From UBA1388 sp964555515 (GTDB lineage: Bacteria > Patescibacteriota > Microgenomatia > UBA1400 > PJMF01), in NCBI GenBank assembly GCA_964555515.1, contig CAZKSJ010000005.1, forward strand, positions 1 through 53,793: a stretch of DNA of 53,793 nt, written 5' to 3'. Shown here piece by piece: positions 43,942 to 50,860 of this stretch (position 1 is the stretch's first letter; the number at the start of each line of letters is the position of its first letter). Under the pieces are notes generated by a model that saw nothing but the letters and a program-made list of their open reading frames with translations, was not told the DNA's origin and searched no databases. Both the position numbers and the translations under genes were made by a program.

Positions 43942-45615
43942 ATGCCAAACAAGGTTGTGCAACCTGTTGACGATCAGTCAAAGCAGGTTTCAAGTCGGGA
44001 AAGTAATAATCAAGAACAAACTCCAGAGTCTGGTGAGTTAAAGTCTGGTCGATCGCTGTCTAGTGGGACGGCTACTCCAGTTGATGCGAGCGCCAAGCCT
44101 ACCAGATCAGTAACTAGATCGGCAGCTGCTAGTGATTCAGCCAAAGGTGTTGTTCCATCTACTCCAGACGATGCAGCTTCCAAAAATGATTCATCAGCTA
44201 CAAATACTTCAGCCGATAATGATCGAGAAGCAACCTCAACTACTTCTACCTCTGCAGTCAAGACAGCCAAGCGAGTGCCAGTCATGCCTTTGCAAAATAA
44301 TCGCACTAATGGTAATGGCGACAACGGGGTTGGCACCAGTAATGGCAATAGAAGCAATGGAAATTACGGCGCCAGCAGCAATGGTGGTGGCAATGGCAAT
44401 GGTGCTAGCTCATATGCGGACAACACCAACAATCGAGGGGGCAGGGGCAATCGTCCGCAACCTCAAGGATCTCAAGGAGATCGCGCCACCGCGACAATCA
44501 CTGGCGTGTTAGATACTTCCAGAGATGGCCACGGCGTGCTGCGGGTGAACCTCAGCAATGGTGAAGAAGGTGATGCTTATATTTCAACTTCTCAAATTCG
44601 TCGCTTTCGGTTAAGACCGGGCGATGTAGTGACTGGTCCAGCCAGAGAACCCAAAGAAAACGAACGCTATTGGGGCTTGCTCAAGGTGGATCAAATCAAC
44701 GGCCAGCCAGCCGAGAAAATTATGAATATGGACAGACCTAAGTTTAAATCATTTACGCCAGTTTACCCTGATTCGCAGATCAAGTTAGAGATCGGCGAAG
44801 AGCCGCTTTCATTGCGCATCATCGACATGATCGCGCCCATTGGCAAAGGCCAGCGCAGTTTGATCGTGTCGCCACCAAAAGCAGGTAAAACTACTTTGCT
44901 CAAGGATATCTCGACAGGTGTCGCCAAAAACCATCCTGAAGTGCACATCATGGCGGTGTTAGTGGGCGAGCGGCCAGAGGAAGTGACCGACATCAGCCGG
45001 CACATTGCCAAAATTACTAATGGCAAAGGTGAAACTGCCGCTAGCAACTTTGACGAATCTGCCGAGGCGCAGTGCAGGGTGGCAGAGCTAGCTCTGGAAA
45101 AAGCCAAGCGGTTGGTAGAGATGGGTGAAGACGTCTTGATCTTATTAGACTCGATTACCAGATTAGCCAGGGCATATAACCTGTCAATTCCTACATCTGG
45201 CAGAACCCTGTCGGGTGGTTTCGATCCAGCGGCGCTCTTTCCTCCCAAGCAATTTTTTGGTGCTGCTCGTAACTTTGAAGTACCTGGTTCATTAACCATT
45301 GTGGGAACCGCGCTGGTCGACACTGGTTCTAGAATGGACGATCTGGTTTATGAGGAGTTTAAAGGCACCGGCAACCAAGAAATCCATCTTGAACGCAAGC
45401 TGGCGGAACGACGGGTTTATCCAGCTATTGACGTGCAAAGATCTGGCACCAGACGTGATGACTTGTTGTTTGACAGCATGACCTACCAATCGATCGCTAC
45501 ACTTCACAGAATGCTTGATATGATTGATCGTGAGGAACGAACGGATCGCATCATTAGTCAGCTGCGCAAGTACAAATCAAACAAAGAGTTTTTGGCTTCG
45601 CTGAAAACTGGCTGA
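43942..45615 (+). CDS. rho: Transcription termination factor Rho
   Basis: A 557-residue RNA-dependent helicase that ends transcription. Residues 1-183 are disordered: first S/T/A/D-rich, then strongly N/G-rich (about 125-175). The RNA-binding cold-shock-like domain follows (DGHGVLRVNLSNGEEGDAYI, RFRLRPGDVVTGPAREPKEN). Walker A is SPPKAGKTTLLKDIS near 310, and Walker B is VLILLDSITRLARAYN. The Q- and R-loop region reads SLTIVGTALVDTGSRMDDLV and GTGNQEIHLERKLAERRVYP. The N-terminal helix bundle of Escherichia coli Rho is not recognisable and is replaced by the disordered segment. A GAGG lies about 10 nt before the ATG. Confidence 0.97.
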   Translation: MPNKVVQPVDDQSKQVSSRESNNQEQTPESGELKSGRSLSSGTATPVDASAKPTRSVTRSAAASDSAKGVVPSTPDDAASKNDSSATNTSADNDREATSTTSTSAVKTAKRVPVMPLQNNRTNGNGDNGVGTSNGNRSNGNYGASSNGGGNGNGASSYADNTNNRGGRGNRPQPQGSQGDRATATITGVLDTSRDGHGVLRVNLSNGEEGDAYISTSQIRRFRLRPGDVVTGPAREPKENERYWGLLKVDQINGQPAEKIMNMDRPKFKSFTPVYPDSQIKLEIGEEPLSLRIIDMIAPIGKGQRSLIVSPPKAGKTTLLKDISTGVAKNHPEVHIMAVLVGERPEEVTDISRHIAKITNGKGETAASNFDESAEAQCRVAELALEKAKRLVEMGEDVLILLDSITRLARAYNLSIPTSGRTLSGGFDPAALFPPKQFFGAARNFEVPGSLTIVGTALVDTGSRMDDLVYEEFKGTGNQEIHLERKLAERRVYPAIDVQRSGTRRDDLLFDSMTYQSIATLHRMLDMIDREERTDRIISQLRKYKSNKEFLASLKTG

Positions 45616-45819
45616 TCTAGGCAGAACTTTTACTCGGACGAGATTATTTAATCCAAAGTCAGCTACTTAGTCTCATTGATCCGAAGCGAACACTAGATAG
45701 CGTTACTCGACACTGGGTCGACAGCATGAAGAGCGTGTTTGATTCTGACTCATTGATTAGGCATAATAGTTACAATTGCTTTTTAGGGGTTTGCTAAAGA
45801 GGTTTGATCAAAGGCATCG

Positions 45820-46941
45820 ATGTCACGCATTTCAATTCGCTTACGTTACCCGCGTATATTAACCGATCTCCGTCAGTTTGTGAGTTTTTTGGTGAACTAC
45901 TTTCGCGCCCGCAGTTACCACTGGTTTAAGCGGTTTGAGTTACTCAAGACTGGCTTGGTAGACGTGCTATACAAGAAACGCGGGCGCTACGTGCGGCCAT
46001 TTCTACATTTTGGCACCATTGGCCTGATTTTTTTGGTGATTACGGTTGGTCCTATCTTGTTTGGTAGAGAAGATGAGAGCGGTAGTGTCCAGCAGCAGGG
46101 GGTGTTGAACACCACTGCCTACGGTCAAAGTTTCTATACCCAACAAGCCGAGGAAGTGCGGCAGTTTAGGGGTGGCGAAATTATCACTCATTACGTGACC
46201 GAGGGGGAAACATTATCTCAAATTGCTGAGCGATATGGTTTAGAGACAACCACCATTATATGGGAAAACGATCTGACCGAATCGTCCACGCTTAAACCTG
46301 GTATGGAGTTGCGTATTTTGCCGCTTGATGGAGTGCGTCATCAAGTAGCGAGGGGAGAGACGATCTTTACCATCGGCAAAAAATATGGTCTGGAGGGATC
46401 GCAAACGCAGGTGATCGTGGACTATCCTTTCAATGAATTTTTGAATGATGAAACCTTTGAGTTGGTGACTGGCCAATACTTAATGATTCCAGAGGGTGTG
46501 CCACCTAAAAAGACGCCTCCCGCCAGCAGAACGATTGCCCAGGCTGTGTTGACGCCAGACGCTGGCTCGGTGGCGGCGACCGGCTCATTTGTCTGGCCAG
46601 CGTCTGGCGGTATTACTCAAGGCTACAAGTTTTACCACAAAGCAATTGATATCGCTAACTCTGGCGGCGGGCCAATTTTATCTTCAGATAGTGGAGTAGT
46701 GATCGGTGCGGGTTGGCTTGACGGCTATGGCTACGGTAACCGAGTAATGGTTGATCACGGCAACGGCTATGTGACACTCTACGCCCACCTGAGTACAGTC
46801 CAAGTGGTGCAAGGTCAGCGCGTGAATAGGGGTGACATCTTGGGTCAAATGGGTAGCACCGGCCGCTCAACCGGCGTACACCTCCATTTTGAGATTCGCC
46901 AGAACGGCGTGCTGCTCAACCCGCTCAGTTTTCTTCAGTAA
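45820..46941 (+). CDS. LysM and M23 peptidase, membrane-anchored cell-wall hydrolase
   Basis: A 373-residue protein. A basic cytoplasmic N-terminus is followed by a membrane helix at about 63-82 (FGTIGLIFLVITVGPILF). Two LysM repeats lie at about 121-167 (HYVTEGETLSQIAERYGLET) and 170-225 (HQVARGETIFTIGKKYGLEG). The M23 domain (about 265-370) has the full zinc motif: YHKAIDIAN (HxxxD), LYAHLS and GVHLHFEIRQ. It would cut peptide cross-links in peptidoglycan. Unlike the M23 domain at 649-4851, this one is intact. CATAAT and TACAAT upstream (about 45762-45778) are candidate -10 elements. Confidence 0.94.
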   Translation: MSRISIRLRYPRILTDLRQFVSFLVNYFRARSYHWFKRFELLKTGLVDVLYKKRGRYVRPFLHFGTIGLIFLVITVGPILFGREDESGSVQQQGVLNTTAYGQSFYTQQAEEVRQFRGGEIITHYVTEGETLSQIAERYGLETTTIIWENDLTESSTLKPGMELRILPLDGVRHQVARGETIFTIGKKYGLEGSQTQVIVDYPFNEFLNDETFELVTGQYLMIPEGVPPKKTPPASRTIAQAVLTPDAGSVAATGSFVWPASGGITQGYKFYHKAIDIANSGGGPILSSDSGVVIGAGWLDGYGYGNRVMVDHGNGYVTLYAHLSTVQVVQGQRVNRGDILGQMGSTGRSTGVHLHFEIRQNGVLLNPLSFLQ

Positions 46942-46977
46942 CTTATCCGATTAACGTTGACTAATTAGTTGGCTACG

Positions 46978-47027
46978 GATCGATTAACCAATCGGTTGAT
47001 TGATCAATGGGTCGATTAACCAACCGG
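46978..47027 (+). repeat. Two-copy 18-bp direct repeat with a hairpin
   Basis: Copies GATCGATTAACCAATCGG (46978-46995) and GGTCGATTAACCAACCGG (47010-47027) differ at two positions and repeat with a 32-bp period. The first copy also folds with the following bases into a 12-bp stem (46978-46989 with 46994-47005, two G-U wobbles) with an AATC loop. It lies between the LysM-M23 gene and obg. No T-run follows. Confidence 0.5.
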
Positions 47028-47097
47028 CCGACAGGTCAACAGCTGACAGATCACCACCTTAATCAGACTTTGGATGAAGATATCCGCTAATTCACGG

Positions 47098-47103
47098 TAT
47101 AAT
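47098..47103 (+). promoter_or_regulatory. -10 box TATAAT, leaderless start of obg
   Basis: TATAAT ends 6 nt before the ATG at 47110. This sets the start 12 codons inside the longest open frame (from 47074) and agrees with the conserved Obg N-terminus. Confidence 0.65.
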
Positions 47104-47109
47104 ACCCGC

Positions 47110-48333
47110 ATGATTGATTTTGTGATTTTAGAATTACGAGCGGGTGATGGTGGCCACGGCAAAGTCTCCTTCCGCCGCGAGTGGCGAGTGCCTAAGGGTG
47201 GCCCAGACGGTGGCGAAGGCGGCGACGGTGGCAATATTACCATCAGGGTTAGTCATGACCTCAGCACCCTCGACGCACTTTCAGGCAAAAAAATGATTCA
47301 AGCTAGTGCTGGCGAGGCTGGTGGTAAACGTAAGCGCTCTGGTCGGAGAGGTCAAGATCTTTTAATTGAAGTGCCGCCTGGCACCATCATTTGGCAAATC
47401 ACGGAAAACCAAATTGCTCACCAACGTCGCTTGAGAATTGGCTTAGAAAAATGCGCCAAGCAGAGTGAGGTGCAGATGGAGCAGTATGAGTTGGAAAAAG
47501 AGGGGCAGCCCATCCCAGATCGAGTGATCGATGAATTAATGGATCCAGAGAAGATTGACCTCGTTGCCCACAGCCCTCAGTTTGATGTTGAGGAACTAGA
47601 ATTGGTGCAGCTGGCCGACCTAAAATCAGACGCAGCTGATATCACTATTTGTCAGGGTGGATTTGGCGGTAGGGGCAACACCCATTTTAAGAGCTCTACC
47701 AGGACCACGCCTTTCAATGCCGAGTACGGCAGTTGGGGCGAGCGGAGAGTGGTGGTATTTGAGCTGAAGTTGTTGGCAGACATTGGTTTTGTGGGTTATC
47801 CCAATGCTGGCAAAAGCACGCTCTTAAGCAGATTGACCAAAGCCCAGCCCAAAATTGCCGCTTATCCTTTCACCACTTTAGAGCCTCACTTGGGAATTTA
47901 TCAACACCCTAGTTCTGGCAAAGAGTTGGTGTTAGCAGACATTCCTGGGTTGATCAAAGGTGCTCACCAGGGCAAGGGTTTGGGCTTCCAATTTTTGCGA
48001 CACATTGAAAATTGCCAAGGGCTACTGTTTGTGTTGGCGCTAGATGAGGCGCAACTGGCGAACCAACTGACTCAGCCCGCAGAGGTTGCTAAAGAGCTTT
48101 GGCAGCAGTACAAACAGTTGAAGGGGGAATTGAAAGCATACAAACGGCACCTGGAAGATAAGCAGCAGATTGTCTTGCTCAACAAAGCCGATCTGTACAC
48201 GGCAGAAATGATGACGGCAGCGCAACAAGAGTTTGCTTCACATAAGGTGCAATTGGTTGTAGCGAGCGCAGCGACCGGCGCAGGGTTGGCAGACTTACAC
48301 AAGATCTTGTTAGCTACTGCCGCTGTCAGGTAA
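47110..48333 (+). CDS. obg: GTPase Obg (CgtA), without C-terminal OCT domain
   Basis: A 407-residue ribosome-associated GTPase. The Obg domain shows LRAGDGGHGKVSFRREWRVP and KGGPDGGEGGDGGNI, then LLIEVPPGTIIW. A charged insert (about 97-163, ~66 residues) separates this from GGFGGRGNTHFKSSTRTTP; most Obg proteins lack it. The G domain has GYPNAGKSTL near 230, ADIPGLIKGAHQGKGLGFQF and LLNKADLY. The protein ends with the G domain, so the OCT domain is absent, as in many short forms. The start is fixed by the leaderless promoter and the typical first residues. Confidence 0.95.
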   Translation: MIDFVILELRAGDGGHGKVSFRREWRVPKGGPDGGEGGDGGNITIRVSHDLSTLDALSGKKMIQASAGEAGGKRKRSGRRGQDLLIEVPPGTIIWQITENQIAHQRRLRIGLEKCAKQSEVQMEQYELEKEGQPIPDRVIDELMDPEKIDLVAHSPQFDVEELELVQLADLKSDAADITICQGGFGGRGNTHFKSSTRTTPFNAEYGSWGERRVVVFELKLLADIGFVGYPNAGKSTLLSRLTKAQPKIAAYPFTTLEPHLGIYQHPSSGKELVLADIPGLIKGAHQGKGLGFQFLRHIENCQGLLFVLALDEAQLANQLTQPAEVAKELWQQYKQLKGELKAYKRHLEDKQQIVLLNKADLYTAEMMTAAQQEFASHKVQLVVASAATGAGLADLHKILLATAAVR

Positions 48334-48455
48334 TTTTTAAAGCGACAGAAATTGGGGTCAAATAGGGAAAGCTTAACCATTCGCACAAAATTCGCTTAAA
48401 TTCACTCACCCGTCAATTGTAATCAGTAGTCGCTAATGCGTCGGCAATTTACTAA

Positions 48456-50642
48456 CTACTGACCAAGATTCTCTTGCACCGCTTCTTCTGAATCAGTTGC
48501 CACGGCGTCGGTGGGTTCAGTGGGCTGGGTGCCAGCTTCGGTGCCGTCTGGATTGGTTTGTCCGGCTGGCACGGCTGCTTCAGGCTGAACCTCGTTGCCA
48601 AGCGGGGTAGTGGCGTCAATGTTGACGTCCTCGTCAACCGCTGGATTGAGCGTACCTTGATCAGTTCCCTTAAGATTCTGATCTAGGATGGGGTTGCCAC
48701 CAGTTGCTTGAGCATTGGCGGCGGCTTGCGCTTCAGTTTGCTCATCTGCCTTGACTTTGACTTCCTCATACTCAGTCATGACTTGCTTATAGTCTTCTGA
48801 ATCTGGCTCAAGCAAAGTGAGCAGTGTTTGATAGGCTGCTGCCGATTGTTGGAAAGCACCCAATTGATTGAGTGAGTAAGCCAGGTTGTAGTATGAATTT
48901 GGATAATCTGGCTTAATCTGAACGGCTTGATCGAAAACACTGGCTGCTTGTTGGAAGTCTTCTTGTCCGATAAAGATTCCGCCTAAGCTGACTCGCAGTG
49001 CCGGGTTAGTGGGATCATTGTTGATGGCATTAACGTAAGCCTGTACTGCCCATTGATCGGCACCTTCAACCGCCCCAACCATACCTTGGTAGATTTGGGC
49101 TAATGCTGCCCAACCCTGGACGTCGATTTGATCAAGCACGGTCGCTGCCTGCGCTTCTCTGACCGCTTGTTGCAGCAGAGCAGACACCTGTTCTTGCTCG
49201 GCTGGGGTGAGTTCTTCCGCATTATTAGCGATGGCGGTGGCGATTAACATGTTGGTGAGCGCATACTCGCGGCGGAACAAATCATAGTAAGGATTGTAGC
49301 GCACGGCCTGTTGTTGCAGTTCGTAAGAGCGAATCACGTCATTAGCGTTGAGCGCTTTTTTGGCTTCAAATGAAGCTATGTTGGCGGCATATGCCCGGCC
49401 GGTGAAGTACGCCAAGACCACTACTCCCAGTAACAAGGCGCCAGCTGTTAAATAGACTGGTAAGGATGGCGTGCGCGTTTCCACGCCAGTGGGGACTTGC
49501 TTGGAAGGCCTGGAGATAGACATGGCAAACGCCTGAAACTTGAGCACCGAGAACTGTTGACGTTCCGCAGCCACGTAGCCAACCATCATCAATACTTGGC
49601 TGATCCAAATTAACAAATTGGGTGGGAACAGCAGTTGCAACAGCAAGGTGCCAATCAACATAGTGATGTACACTTTACCGTCCAAGGTTTGGACTTTTTT
49701 AAACTGCTTCAAAATTACTCCAGCCAAAATTAGCCAGGCTATTAAACCAATGAAGCCAGCGGTAGTGAGTAGGGTGAGGGGTACGTTGCTGGCTTGGCTG
49801 AAACTGACTGCCCAAGCTTGATCATTATTCATCCACACGGGTTTGAATCTAGTGTAGACATTTGAATAAGCATCGCTACCAGCGCCAATCATGGCGGCAC
49901 GAGGCGTGCGGATGGTATCTAGTGCGACCGACCAACTGGCTGCCCAATTGGGCAGCAGCAACTCGGCTGGCTTGCCAGGTAAAATTGCCCAAATGTGAAT
50001 TGCCAATCCAATTAACAAAATCGGCAAGGTAATCGCCGCTACTTTAGAAACTTTTTTCTTAAAAATCACATCGGCTACCAAGCCCACAATCACCACGGCG
50101 ATGAACTGCAAGGCGATGAAGGTTGATCCGGCCAAGCTAAAACTGAGGTTGGAAGGCATATTCAAGCCAGCAACTTGATTGATCAAATTGGCTGGGCCAT
50201 AACCCAGTTGTTGGGCGACAGCAGACACCGCTAACAGACTGCCGCCAATGGCTAAGGAAGCCAACAATTTTTCACTAGTAAACTTGCTGACCAGCGTGCC
50301 GCCAAAAACGACAAACATCACGCCAGCAAGAAAAATGCCACCATATCCCAGTAATGGTTCAACGAAATATGGATTGGTAAAGAAAGTTGATGCCATCATG
50401 GCTAGTCCAAACAATAGGATGGGTACCAAGATGGGTGAGACCACCACCGCCAGCGTTCCTTTACGAATGCTGTAGAAAGCATAAATTAAGCTCACTAGTA
50501 ATGTGGTCACCAGAAACATGAAGTGCTTGGATTGAGTTAAGAAATAGTCGGTAAAAGGCAGTAAACCAATAATGATCAGCACAGTGCTGACCAAGATGAT
50601 GTATTCTGCGGTGCGGCGGAGAAGGGTATCGGGTCGTGACAT
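48456..50642 (-). CDS. O-antigen ligase-like multipass membrane protein with TPR domain
   Basis: A 728-residue protein. Residues about 10-425 contain ten or more hydrophobic segments; the loop near 240-280 (GSDAYSNVYTRFKPVWMNND) resembles the Wzy/WaaL-type periplasmic loop (GxG...F...). Residues about 470-640 are tetratricopeptide repeats (GWAALAQIYQGMVGAVEGAD, PDYPNSYYNLAYSLNQLGAF). The last ~80 residues are E/P/T/A-rich. It may polymerise or transfer surface glycans. Start ATG 50642 is chosen over GTG 50654; GAGAG lies 5-6 nt upstream. Convergent with obg across 122 nt. The ligase call rests on topology and the loop. Confidence 0.75.
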   Translation of the reverse strand: MSRPDTLLRRTAEYIILVSTVLIIIGLLPFTDYFLTQSKHFMFLVTTLLVSLIYAFYSIRKGTLAVVVSPILVPILLFGLAMMASTFFTNPYFVEPLLGYGGIFLAGVMFVVFGGTLVSKFTSEKLLASLAIGGSLLAVSAVAQQLGYGPANLINQVAGLNMPSNLSFSLAGSTFIALQFIAVVIVGLVADVIFKKKVSKVAAITLPILLIGLAIHIWAILPGKPAELLLPNWAASWSVALDTIRTPRAAMIGAGSDAYSNVYTRFKPVWMNNDQAWAVSFSQASNVPLTLLTTAGFIGLIAWLILAGVILKQFKKVQTLDGKVYITMLIGTLLLQLLFPPNLLIWISQVLMMVGYVAAERQQFSVLKFQAFAMSISRPSKQVPTGVETRTPSLPVYLTAGALLLGVVVLAYFTGRAYAANIASFEAKKALNANDVIRSYELQQQAVRYNPYYDLFRREYALTNMLIATAIANNAEELTPAEQEQVSALLQQAVREAQAATVLDQIDVQGWAALAQIYQGMVGAVEGADQWAVQAYVNAINNDPTNPALRVSLGGIFIGQEDFQQAASVFDQAVQIKPDYPNSYYNLAYSLNQLGAFQQSAAAYQTLLTLLEPDSEDYKQVMTEYEEVKVKADEQTEAQAAANAQATGGNPILDQNLKGTDQGTLNPAVDEDVNIDATTPLGNEVQPEAAVPAGQTNPDGTEAGTQPTEPTDAVATDSEEAVQENLGQ

Positions 50643-50860
50643 ATGTGCTCTCACAATAAATAATACAGATAAGTAATGCTTACCGGTTGCTCCATTTAAA
50701 CAAGTATCCTATTTTTTGTAAATAGGGACTTTCTAGTGATTAAGCAATCATAATCTCCAGGCATATTTTGGGTAAAATTTGTGTTGACAATATAATTTTT
50801 TTGGAAGGGTGTTGTATAGCATAATTATTCGGGTTGTTTTCAAGCTGTTATTACAGGACA

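Noticed and set aside
44763..45323. 186-codon minus-strand frame inside rho
   Set aside because: Antisense shadow of the highly conserved Rho ATPase domain; no start signal.
50784..50789. TTGACA on the plus strand before the S74 gene end
   Set aside because: No -10 at 16-18 nt spacing and no plus-strand gene downstream.
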